The notes under the pieces: generated by a model
What the model saw: the letters and a program-made list of their open reading frames with translations, nothing else
What the model was told of the DNA's origin: nothing
Database searches by the model: none
Assembly (NCBI GenBank): GCA_026120035.1
Contig: JALRME010000004.1
Coordinates: 682,001-746,000, forward strand
Reading direction: 5' to 3'
Source: Coleophoma eucalyptorum
Taxonomy: Eukaryota; Ascomycota; Leotiomycetes; Helotiales; Dermateaceae
Length of the DNA: 64,000 nt
In this document: in pieces, positions 22,444 through 33,447 of the stretch
Position numbering within the stretch: the first letter of the stretch is position 1
Layout of the letters: each line of letters begins with the position of its first letter
Made by a program: the position numbers and the translations under genes

Positions 22444-25400
22444 TCAATGCGCGCTAGCAGCTTCTTCCGTACCCTCAATGCCAGAGTCATCGTCATCACT
22501 ACTGAGGGAGACAATTTGGTTCTGGCTCGAGAATGCCATTTTAGAAGAGGCTCCAGACGTCGAAGAAGCCTTTTCGTCCATCTTCCTCACTGCCTCAGCA
22601 ATCTTGGCGCGTGTTTCCTCATCCATGTCCATATTTTGGAGGCTCTTGACCATGTCCTCTGCGAGCTTGAGACTCCGTTGTACCTCGGCTGTGGCTTCAG
22701 CCTCGTCCATTCCGTTGCGGGTTCGTTCTGCAATTGCTACTTTGCCGTCTGCAGCCATCTTAGCAAGTTGGTCGATGATCGCGTTGCGGGTACCTGCTTC
22801 GGGGACAGGCTCGGTGCTCGAAGAGGCCTCGCCATTTGACACTGGTCGTGCTTGTTGAGCATCTTGTGCATTTGCCTTGTTGCGCGTGGGGAGCTGGGTT
22901 TGAATTTGTCCCTGCTGAGGGCTGGCCTGGCCCTGAGCTTGTGCCTGAGCCTGTCGAATAGGCACAAGTTCTCGCACAAACTTTTGTGCCTCTTCACAAC
23001 CCTCCATGACAAACTTAATGCAAAGAGTGGCTCGTTCCTTCAAGTACTCGTTATGGCCATCATAGACGCAGCAGTTGAGCAGCGGCATTATTCCTCCGTG
23101 ATCTAATAGCTGCTTCTGTACTGTTGGGTTGCCAGGACCCTGGCGATTTTTATTGCTTGGTGCCACAAGCGATGTCAGAATTATAAGGATCTGGATTTTA
23201 ATGCCAGCCCATGGGAACTTGAATGGTGTATCGTGTAGGGGTGGAAGTGTGGGTCGCGGGTGGCCATTATCTCCAGGATCTCCGGCATTGTAAGATCGAT
23301 CACCGGAAGTGCCTGAGCCTGGCGATGGGACAAGTGCTTTTCTTGCTACTCCTTGCTCAAGGGCTTTGAGTAGAGCTACGAGCTCATACGTCGCATCCCA
23401 ATCAATAAGGAGATGTCGCATTTCTGGAATATCTGCTATGACAGAAATAAAGTCCAAATATTGCGACAAGCCATCCTTAGCACGCTCCATATCCCAGAGG
23501 TCAACCGGAAAGTCGCTGGCGTGAGCAGCATTGGTTCGGATTTGCGCTTGTGCATACATCAGAGCAATGCAATCTGGAACAACTCGACACCGGAAGTAAT
23601 TGTAAAGGAAGTGAATAAGTTTTGCATCCCGGCTATAGTCTCTAGGGTCATCATAAATAGGACTATCCTTACGAGCGCGGAACATATAGTTGATGAGCCT
23701 AAGAAGTACGGTCTGAGCTGGTGAGACGATGTCTTTCAATATTCGTAAAGAGTTCCAGGCGTAAGGGAGAAGGGCGTTGTGATGGAATGATTCAATGATC
23801 TGTGCTGTGATCTGGAAGATGAATTGCTGGTCTGTCTGTTCCCAAACAGCAATAAAAACGAGCATTTCGCGGAGGAGATTCTTGCCACAATCTAGGGCCA
23901 AGAACATCTTGCATCGTGTCTTTTGCAAGTTCTCTCCAGCTGCAGTCAAACCTGAGCCCATCGAATCCACGATACAAGCTTTGACTGTCATATGAAGAGC
24001 TTCAATCTGCTTCGTGTCGAGGATATTAGGAATTTCCGTGAGGAGACCTCGTAATGGTCCTTCAACATAAGAGTCATCATCCTCTTCCTCTTCCTCTTCC
24101 TCGCCCTCTTCTCCATTCTCATCCAAATCAGAACGGTCTTCTGCATTAGCTTGAATGCTAGTGTCGTCTCCGGCTGGCTCATCGTATTGCTCGTCTTGAT
24201 CGTACTGATCTACATCATGACCACGAGGTATGTATCTGTGCATGGCTGTGTTTTTGCAATCCTCTGCGCGTTGCTTCGCGCTCTCAACTGTCTCCATCTG
24301 TACTACCCAACCCTCATAATTTGCATCTCGAACGCGCTTCCACCATATATCGATTTCATGGGACACTCTAGCATAAAGCCGGTCTTGTTCATACTTGTCA
24401 TGTTCCAATTCCGGTTTCCAAACTGGTGCAGTTGATATCCTGGCATCTTCGCCGTCTTTTTCAAACTCATCTTCAGATTCAACAGGTGAATCAGGGGAGT
24501 CCGGAGGAACTTCTCTGCGAGGTAATGGTCCTGGCGTACATCCTAGCTCGACTTCTGCACTATACTTGTCCAATAATCCGGCAGCCACTCGATCTCTTTC
24601 AGAGTGTCGAAACATCCAATTTGCAACCTCCTTGTAGACAATGTCGACTCGTAGATCATCTTGTGGTAATTCGTGAATGGGATCATTGTGAAGATCGTTG
24701 TCGAATAACATATCGAACCAAAATGACATCTTAAACCTGTCATTTCCCATAGTCCAGTTATGTGTGTGCTGTAGCGAGGTGACGAGGAGCTTCTTGTCTA
24801 TATAGAAGTTTAGTGGAGTTCTGAAGTAGAAGCGGTGCCAATACTCACAAAGCTCGGAAACCTCATTCAGTCGACCCCGATCATGCTCATTAACATTCTC
24901 TCCGTCGTATCCTTTGCTTGTGACAGTAACACAAAGAATAATGAGCCTGTGTATTGCGTTGTTGAAGTGCACCGCATGACAGATCTCCTGAGCAGTTTGC
25001 TTGATTGCAAGCATATTCCGGGAGATCACCAAAAGTGTATTCAAATAGTTCAAATCCTCCACCAACGAGTCATAGTTTTTAAGTATGAGCGTAGCGCTTT
25101 CCGGAGTTTCGACAGCATTAGGAGCAGGGGTTTCGGAGTATGATTCTCGGGTTGAGCGGCTTGCAAGACTAGGTATGGCCAGCGAGAAGATCTTTTCGAG
25201 GCGCATCCAGATATCAACATTTCGTGCAAGACGTTCTCTGCGTGCATATATAAGTAACGATAGCTGTAATATGGGGAACTGGTTACTACCCACCTCACAA
25301 TAGCTCTGTTCAAGCTCAACTCCAGAGTTTTCGCAATGATATTCTTAATCTCAGGCCTGGTTTTCGACCCAAATCCTGGCTTTTTCTGGATGACACTCTC

Positions 25401-25526
25401 TAGAAGAATCAGAGCAGCATTGAAATTTCGTTCTTCAATTGTCATATCATTTGGTCGCGCTGCCCTGGGGCGCTCTAACACTTCCTGCACTTCCTCCATG
25501 CTCGTTGTGTGTAGGCGGGGTTGCAA
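22444..25526 (-). CDS. Ataxin-10 domain protein (copper transport protein 86-like)
   Basis: Two exons, 25526–25294 and 25237–22444, with a 56-nt intron (GTGGGT … GCAG); product about 1008 aa. The alternative start at 25499 (MEEVQEVLER) would shorten it by nine residues. The body is helical and ARM-like, with an acidic disordered insert encoded around 24060–24130 (runs of Glu/Asp). The segment PLLNCCVYDGHNEYLKERA with CIKFVMEGCEEAQKFVREL (about residues 790–840) matches the conserved C-terminal repeat of ataxin-10 and yeast Ctr86, normally NCxxDxxNPxIREWAxxxIRxLxE. After it comes a Gln/Ala/Ser-rich tail. Family members are cytosolic scaffolds implicated in cell division or signalling; the copper name is historical. 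The promoter is squeezed between the start and a transposon 155 bases upstream. Confidence 0.75.
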
Positions 25527-25682
25527 TGATTTGAGTGTGGGGTGTGACAGCTTGTGCGATTACAGTATATTGATTTTTGGAAGCGGCCGCTAGCGTCAGA
25601 ACCTGATGATGCTGATTGCTAAGTGAAGACTGCGATGCCCCTCGGCCAACCATAAATTACAAATATGGCCCAAGCTTAAGTA

Positions 25683-25735
25683 ACGTACGACACAAGCGAA
25701 TGGCCCACACAAGCGAATGGCCCACCTTCGCAAGG
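25683..25735 (+). repeat. Left terminal inverted repeat of the Fot1/pogo element
   Basis: 53 bp starting ACGTACGACACAAGCG. It contains two perfect head-to-tail copies of the 17-mer ACACAAGCGAATGGCCC (25690–25706 and 25707–25723). It matches the reverse complement of 27492–27544 except at two positions. Confidence 0.93.
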
Positions 25736-25781
25736 AAACCCAACCTTTTATATACTACTTTGATTTTCTCAACAACCAACC

Positions 25782-27443
25782 ATGGAATCTACTTCAATTG
25801 AAAGCCGTATTATCCTTGCCCTTCAGGCTCTTGAAAATGACCCTATACTTAGTGTTAGGAAGGCTGCAGATATATATAACGCGCCTCGTACGACCTTAAG
25901 ACGACGCGTCAAAGGAAAACCTTCTCAAGTAGAAACGGTCGTCAAATCACGAAAGCTTACGAATCTAGAGGAGGAGACTATTGTTCAGAGGTTACTTAAC
26001 CTAGATTCATAAGGATTTCCGGTCCGAATCGGTACTATTTCAGGTATAGCAAATCTTCTTCTTCGTGTACGCGATGCGCCACTAGTCGGACGAAATTGGG
26101 CTTCCAACTTTATAAAACGACAACCAGAAATAAAGATATATCGAACGCGTTCGTACGACAATCAGAGAGCATTATACGAGGATCTAGAGAAAATTTAGGC
26201 TTGGTTTAGGCTTGTGATGAATTTTATTACGAAATTTGGAATACGCGTCGAGGATATATTCAATTTTGATGAGACTAGGTTTTTGATAGGACAAATTGGT
26301 ATAACTATTATTATTATAAGCTCTAATCGTACGGCCAAACCTAAGTTACGTTAGCCTAATAATCGAGAATAGGTAATAGTTATTCAAGGAGTTAATTCTT
26401 AAGGCTGGGCTATTCTACCGTTCCTTATATTTAAAGGTAAAAACATCCTAGATTCCTAGTACGAAAAAGGGTAATTACTATCTAGTATCTGAGCCGGTGT
26501 TTCTAAAAATGGCTGGATAGATAATAAAGTATCTCTAGAATGGCTAGAGCACTTTGATAAGTATACTCGAGCGAAAACAATTAGGAAATATCGACTTCTT
26601 ATCCTAGATAGTTATAAAAGTTATATATCAGCTAAGTTCTAGGAATATTGTCGTACGAATGATATTCTTATACTTTATATACCTATCTATTTATCTTACC
26701 TACTTTAGCCTCTAGATGTAGGTTGTTTTGGGCCTCTAAAGAAGTCATACGGTCGCCAAATTGAAGATATTATATGTAGTCGGATTTTATATATTTCAAA
26801 GGAAGTATTTATACTAGTATTTATCTAAGCATTTAAGGCTACCTTTACTATAGAGAACATCTAGGGAGGTTTTAGAGGAGCTGGCCTTATACCGTACGAC
26901 CTAGAAAAGGTCTTATTATAGCTAGATATTCGACTATCAACTCTAATACCTAAAAGCTTACGTCTATCAACCTCCTATTTATGGATCTATAAAACACCAC
27001 AAACAGCTAAAGAGGTAGTCAAACAAGTAACTCTTATTAAGAGTAGGATCGTACGATATTATAGTAGCTCTCCAACTCTAATTTTAGACTCTATAGATAG
27101 ATTACAGAAAAGTACAAGTAAAATTGGGTATAAACTTATACTTATTAAGGTAGAGCTTATAAGACTTTAGGCTACAAATGAAGAACTAAGCCGTCGCCGT
27201 AAGACAAAAAGAAAGATACTATAGCAAGGAGGAAGTCTAAGTATAGAAGAGGTCCAAGTATTAGAGGCAGAGAAAGCAATTTAGACCCAAATTTCAATAG
27301 AACAAGGTCAAACCAAGAGGAGGGAAAAGCAGGGCGAGTCACATGATCGGCACTATGGAGCCTGTGGAGAGACTGGTCATAATAGAAGAACCTACTAGGC
27401 TAATAACGTTGCTTCGTACGATGTAAAGGCTATAAAGGAATAG
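25782..27443 (+). pseudogene. Dead Fot1/pogo transposase
   Basis: Begins MESTSIESRIILALQALEND with a helix-turn-helix (SVRKAADIYNAPRTTLRRRV), then a CENP-B-like second DNA-binding part, and a DDE region (FNFDETRF, the segment before ISAKF, and LDVGCFGPLKKSYGRQIEDI). It ends in a damaged zinc knuckle (YGACGETGHNRRTY) where the outer cysteines have become tyrosine. One frame is kept throughout but many TAG/TAA codons interrupt it, for example at 26010, 26196, 26352, 26370 and 26400. Loss by substitutions without frameshifts, mainly where CAG, CAA or TGG would be expected, and Cys-to-Tyr changes are the signature of repeat-induced point mutation. No functional product is possible. Confidence 0.9.
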
Positions 27444-27491
27444 TTTTTTGGAGTTCTAGTTGTAAAGTTATTTGAATTTTTATATAGGTAC

Positions 27492-27544
27492 CCTTACGAA
27501 GGTGGGCCATTCGCTTGTGTGGGCCATTCGCTTGTGTCGCACGT
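27492..27544 (-). repeat. Right terminal inverted repeat of the Fot1/pogo element
   Basis: Mirror of the left end, again with two 17-mer copies (27504–27520 and 27521–27537 as read on the minus strand). The differences from the left end are one A/G and one C/T change, both of the transition type RIP produces. Confidence 0.93.
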
Positions 27545-27741
27545 TATTTTAAACTGTTTATCTACACTCATGCTTCCACATATTTCTTCATGTTTAGAGA
27601 CGTTGATAATACACATTGCTAATGATAACCTTCAAGGAGAAGAATTATGAAAAAGAGGTAGCCCGGCACGACTACGATTTATACAAAAGAATAGCCACAT
27701 TACCCCCATGGAATTCATCCGATATACTTTTACGGCCTCAC

Positions 27742-30153
27742 TTATTGTGCTGAACTCCCTACACCACTATTCTCCCCACCCTTTCCGGCCTTCTTCTTCT
27801 TCTTCTTCTTTTGCTTCTTTTTCACGTCCTCCTTGGGAGGGTTGGAATCTTTGGAGTCAGCAGGTCTGTCAGAATATGGTGGCATCGTAGGACTCTTGAC
27901 ATCAGGAGCTGGGAAGGCGCCCTCATCCTGCGCTCTGAAATCGTTGTCATCGCTCGAGGCAGTGCTTGTCTCCAGTACAACTTTACGAACACCACCAGTA
28001 TCAATTACATTTTCGGTGATGCTACCACTTCGGGCAGAACCTTTCTTGCGTTGAAATGAACCGCTTCCTCGAGACGGCAGTGATCCTAAAGTGTCGCTGC
28101 TGCCCTCGGCATTCTCATACTCTGCAGTTTTCGGTGATTGAGGCCTGCTGTTGCCACTACTAGATGACTTTGGGGGCGCCTCTTTTGTGCCATCACTGCT
28201 AGGGATTTCATTGTCATGGAGTTTGGTCGGGCTCTTGCTGAATGAGCCATAGCCTTGTTGCAAAGCATGAACACCGTCTTTAGCATCTTTGCCTGCAGAC
28301 TTCAGAAGACCTTCCCCTTCTCCTCCTTGAGGAGCTGGATCATCGTGATATGGCTCCTCGACAATCGAATCACGGTGCAGACCAGAGTTCGTTCTACTGT
28401 CAAGTTTTCCAGGGAGACCAGGTTTAATCTTTACAGTATTGTAACGCGTTTGTTTGGGTCGGCTGGCGAGATTGGACGGGCCAAGGTGCTTGAGATGTTC
28501 GCGCATATCAGTCAAGTTGCCCCTTACTGCAACACTTCTGCCATCAGCGCCACCAGAAGCGCGTCTGACAAACGTAGTCTTGGGGCTTGTGCCAAGAACT
28601 GTGGCAGGTGTAGCACTTCGGGACTCTCCGTTGCTTTGAACCTTGGTGGTAATGCTCATGGCTCCAGTACGGTCATCAGAAAGATCTATAAGATGATCCT
28701 CTGGCGCATGCAATGTTGCGTTATCTGGATTGCCAATAATGTGACCCCTTGGGACGCGGGCCTTAGGTGCAGGAGCCATACGTCTTATGGCTTTGTGAAC
28801 ATCAATATAAACATCCGACTCATCAATGATTTCCCTGGCAGGTAATTAGTTCAGGTCACATATAAAGTTCAAATTTACGTACTCGCCAATCAACTCCTCA
28901 ATGACATCTTCCAAAGTGACCACACCGGTGGCTCCATAATCTTCACCAGGATACTCAGAAACAAGAACCATGTGTGATTTTCCCTCTTGGAAGAAGTTGA
29001 CAATATCGAGACAACTGGTTTCCGGTCTGGTTTCCGGCAATGTTGCAAGAGCAAATTCACTGACACGTTTGCAGTCTTCCGGGTCGTATGTGATCAAAAT
29101 CTTAACGAGCAGCATACCAACAAAGTTGTTCTCATTTCCAGGTTCGTATATAGGAATCCGTGAATAACCAGCGGTGAGGATTGTATCCATTGTTTTCTCG
29201 TCCAAAATAGTATCGGCAGACATAGTGAAGACGTCCTCCATTGGCGTCATAATATCGCCTACAGACTTCTCCTTCAAATCTAAAACAGCACTAATGATCG
29301 TGACCTCATCTTCGTTGAGACGTTCGCCTGGGGTAGTTCCTAGAGTTTTGTGGAGAGTAACCAGTGTCTTCAGGCCAGACTTCTTGTATACGGTTCCATG
29401 ATCTTCTCCGAGCAGTTTGTCAAGCAATTTCGCAGTTGGCCATGCAATAGGTGCCATAATCCACATGAGTGCAAGGACTGGAGGGGCCATAAATGCTCCA
29501 ATAGACAAGCCATATCGCACACAGACGGATTGTGGAATGACTTCACCGAAGATGACTATATTTCTTAGTTACAGAACCCGAGGAGACCGATTGATTGTAC
29601 ATACCAATAAGAACTGTACTGCCTAATACAGCAGGCCATCCGCCACCAAGTGATCGATCTAGGACAATAGGCAGAGTTTCGTTGACAATAACATTGCTTA
29701 GCAACAACGTCACCAGCACCCAATGTTTACCTCTCTGCAACAAGTCGAATACTCTCTTCGCGTGCCTTCTTTCTTTGCCTTCGCCGGATGTTGCAATGAC
29801 TTGGAGATAGACACCATCCTGTCCCATCAAGCTTTGCAGAATGGTTAGCTCATTATCGGAAGCCGTCGCTGGAATTTTACTCACGCGATGGTTAGCCCCG
29901 CAAATGCACCACCTAGCAGAACCAGCACGGCAGCAACCCCTAAATTCAGCCATAAACTTGGATCATCAACATCAGCGGGCGCGTCCTCTTCCTTCGCAAT
30001 GCCGAGAAAGGTCTTGACGGGAGCAGCGGAAACGTAAGACAACTGGCAGAGGCCAAGAAAGGCTACTTTCGCCAGACCAAGTACCGCTGGTCGCGCTGAA
30101 GTATAGGCATTGTAGTTTGACCGACCAGCTGGCAGGGCAGAATTGGACCTCAT
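27742..30153 (-). CDS. Mam3/CNNM-like membrane protein with DUF21 and CBS domains
   Basis: Four exons: 30153–29885, 29831–29605, 29555–28883 and 28834–27742 (about 753 aa). The chosen start gives [17 protein letters not shown]; the frame is open upstream to an ATG at 30381, so a longer N-terminus cannot be excluded. The DUF21/CNNM transmembrane region runs from about 55 to 230 ([51 protein letters not shown]). Two CBS motifs follow ([14 protein letters not shown]…YSRIPIYE and [16 protein letters not shown]…[15 protein letters not shown]). The last ~250 residues are disordered and end in a lysine-rich tract encoded by a TTC repeat. Yeast Mam3 is a vacuolar membrane protein affecting metal (Mn, Mg) tolerance; a similar role is likely here. 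Confidence 0.88.
27791..27810 (+). repeat. (TTC)n microsatellite inside the Mam3-like gene
   Basis: About 6–7 TTC units. On the minus strand this is GAA/AAG and codes part of the lysine-rich C-terminal tract. Confidence 0.8.
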
Positions 30154-30898
30154 TGCCGGGGTTTGGTGGGAGACGAAGCTATCCCCCGACAGAACAGCGA
30201 TTCGACGGGCCGGATATGGAACTAGAAGTGCTTTTCTTTTCGAAGGGGCCGACACGCAACCAAGCGCTGATTCTCTGAGGCAGGGATCTTGACTGTGCCC
30301 AGGATCAATGTCGTTAGGATTGATAAAGAAAGGAAAAGAAGGAAGAGATGCAATTGGGGGGTAAGGAAGAGGAGGGCGCAATTATTTGTGCGTGTTTTGG
30401 TGTGGTTGGAGTGAAGAGATAGAGCAGAGAAGAACGCAGGGTCCTCGCTCTTACAGCTTCCCAGTCGGAGTCCCAATCAGTCCCAGTCTGGTCCGATCGC
30501 TAGGATGTGAAATGACGATAGCATCCATCAGATACGCTAGGACCATTGTGGTAATGTGGGAGCGGCAAGTCAGAAGTAGAGTAAGCGACGGCCTTTATCC
30601 GCCGAGTATCTGCTGATGCGGATCACAACTGTCACATCAACTTCGGTCCTCTGTTGCAGACTGGATCAGATGTTTGACATGAGCTGTGCAGGCAGGTCTT
30701 GGTGCTGCTGATCCTACGGCGTTGGTCTCATTCTTCTGTCCTTCGCTGCGTTGTTGCCAATACACGAGAGACTCGGCTCGCGTCTTTTGGGAACTCTTAC
30801 TATATGGTGGGAATAATTCTGGGTCGGTTTGAGAATACTCGCACTGATAGGTGTGGAACATCATCTGCTCGGCAAAGTTGCTTGTATAGAGGAGCATA

Positions 30899-33162
30899 AT
30901 GGCGCTTTGTGACCTCTGCGAAGGCTTCGATATCCGGGCACTACTGCTTCACTCTGCTGCACAAAAGACCCAGGAAACTGGCATGACAGATCGCAACCAT
31001 GTTGACGGAGAAGATTATCGGCCACCAGTTCCGCTGTTCTACGCTCACTATGATGGTGTTGTTGGTCTCCGAAAATCATCTATACAGGGATGCAAGTTGT
31101 GCAATCTACTCTATGGCGCATGGGCCAAGACGTTAAACAAGCCCGATATCACGGATGAGTGGTTGGAGAAAACCTTTCAGGGCCATCTATATATTGGCTG
31201 TACCGGCTGGATCGCTTCTAGGCAGGGTGTTCCATATGTCAGCCTGGCACAGAAGCTCCCCGATGGCAGAAGTAGGGAGCTATGTCACTTCGAGGCGTTT
31301 GCCGATCGAGGTATGCTAAATCTAGTTTTGACTTCATCCATGCCTAACGCCTAGCAGGTGATATTCCAAGTGATGGCAGTGCCTTATTAGGGAGAGCTGT
31401 CTATGAGGATCCGTCTCAGGAAGCATGCCTTGCTGTTGCTGCAGACTGGATTGATACGTGCTTGACAAAACATGAAAAATGTAATCGAATACGCGAACAT
31501 GAAAAAGACCTGCCCACAAGAGCTATTGATGTCGGAGACCTTTCTACTCCGCCCAAACTTGTCACAACGAAGGGTAAAACTGGTACATATATTGCACTGA
31601 GCTACTGCTGGGGAGGCGACTCAATTTTCGTTCACAATGATAAAACGGCCCAAGACTTGAAAAGTGGGATAGCGCTTGAAGAATATCCAGCGACACTTCG
31701 AGATGCCATCATCATCACTCGTGCCTTGAAGATCAAGTATATATGGATTGATGCTTTGTGTATCAAGCAGGATGATCCGCAAGACTGGGCAGCAGAGGCC
31801 GCCAAGATGCGCGAAGTTTACAGTGATGCAATAATCAGCATCTGTGCCGCCAATGCCCCTACAACTCGAAGCGGCATATTTACCACTCGAAAGTTTGAAC
31901 TGCCTCCGGTTGAACTGGAGTGGAAAAAACTTGCTGGAGAATCAGAAGAGCCTCACCAGGCAAGTAAGGTGTATCTCCGCTCTGGCTCGGAATTGTGGGA
32001 TCAGTCCCTGCAGATGAGCGTACTCCAGACACGCGGTTGGACACTGCAGGAGGGTGTACTATCACCACGGACACTTTCTTACGGGTCCCAACAAATGATC
32101 TGGGAATGTGCACAGTACCAGGCTGACGAGGGTGGAAGAGTTACCAGATCGACACAAGATTACCGATCCAAGGGCTTCATGCAACAGCTCATGTCAGGGG
32201 GCCGAAAAGAGTCTGTCAAGCCTCTGCAACATCTTCTAGAGAAAATGAGCTTTAAGTCTTCTAGCCAAGAAGATTGGTGGAAATCTTTTTCGGTGGCTAA
32301 TCCTTACGACAAGTGGAACGATATTGGAGAACAGTTCATGGGACGTTCCTTGACAAAAGACTTTGATGTTTTACCAGCATTAGCTGGAATTGCACGAGCC
32401 TTTTACTCGGTGCTTAATGATGAATACTGCGCTGGACTATGGAAGAAGGATATCCTCTGTAGCCTTGACTGGCGGCGAACTCCAAGGTACCCTGCTGATC
32501 AATCAACTCGTTTCGATCCAACACTTCCGTCGGAATATCTTGCTCCTTCATGGAGTTGGACAAGCATACTTGGTAGACAATCAGCTCTATCCGCGAATTG
32601 GAAAACTCGGGACGCTTTGAAAACTTCGGCAGATAGAGTGGCTAAGATAATCAAGGTACATATGCTACCTAAACACGACGACCCTTTCGGTCAGGTAGTC
32701 AGGGGAGAATTGGTCTTGCGTGCTCCCTTCTGCCTGATCGAAGAAGTTCCTCCAGTTTACAGTCTCGATGACGAGTGGATAGAGAAGGCTCCAGGGTCCC
32801 AATCAAAATCTCCATTTCAACGACGAATGTATGATTACCTGCGCGAATCTGACGCGGAAATCTACGAATACTACCAGCAGCATAAGGCACACGAGAACCA
32901 ACACTTTGCAGCCGTCGAGCTCGTGCACTGGGACAGATCCCCCGCTGGTGGTGACCCGGGTATGGATTTCCTCCTACTAGAATCGACGGGTGAGCCAGGA
33001 GGAACGTACCGTCGCATTGGACATTGTACTGTGCGTAAAAATGAGTTACCAGACAAAGATAACGTTACGCCCCAGGCTTATGCTTTCTTGGTCTCTGAGA
33101 ATGAAACATACGCTGAGCTTATGAAATCCAAGTGGAAGACAAAGACAATTACCATAATCTAG
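30899..33162 (+). CDS. HET (heterokaryon incompatibility) domain protein
   Basis: Two exons, 30899–31310 and 31358–33162, intron GTATGC … CTAAC … GCAG; about 738 aa. An N-terminal segment with paired cysteines (MALCDLCEGFD and GCKLCNLLYGAW) is typical of HET proteins. The HET domain spans about residues 210–325: YIALSYCWGGDSIF, LRDAIIITRALKIKYIWIDALCIKQDD, EAAKMREVYSDAIISICAAN, followed by TRGWTLQEGVLSPR. The ~350-residue C-terminal half has no named domain (APSWSWTSI is the usual post-HET motif). Such proteins trigger or modulate programmed cell death in non-self recognition when paired with a partner locus. It converges on the flavoprotein/WW-repeat gene, stops 286 bases apart. Confidence 0.93.
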
Positions 33163-33447
33163 AATATGCAGCCCATTGAGGGATGCCCAAATAATGGGTC
33201 TAATCGCACGACGCGCAGTGCCACTTAAAGTTGTCAAGTAGCACAAGGATTCATAGGACTCAGTAATTCATTTCTTGTTTACTTTTAACCCATTCTGCTT
33301 AAGTAGGATGTCCTTGTTGTGTCAAATGAACCAGAGCACTGAGCTTTAATACTCACAATTATTCTCATAGAGGCTCGAGAGAGATGAAGGTGAGGTAAGT
33401 CAAGATTGGGCTTCAGGAGTCCTGATCACTATTGTGTATATTTCTGA

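Larger units (their letters stand above)
25683..27544 (+). mobile_element. Degenerate Fot1/pogo-type (Tc1-mariner superfamily) DNA transposon
   Basis: A complete 1862-bp element bounded by 53-bp terminal inverted repeats (25683–25735 and 27492–27544, two mismatches) and flanked by TA on both sides (25681–25682 and 27545–27546), the target duplication typical of this superfamily. It contains one transposase reading frame spoiled by stops. The interior is markedly more AT-rich than the flanking genes. Size and layout match Fot1-like elements of filamentous ascomycetes, usually about 1.8–1.9 kb. It sits between the 5' end of the ataxin-10-like gene and the 3' end of the Mam3-like gene. Confidence 0.93.

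Noticed and set aside
30154..30381. Longer N-terminus for the Mam3-like protein (start at 30381)
   Set aside because: Frame is open but the segment is low in coding character and family proteins start near the first helix; kept only as an alternative.
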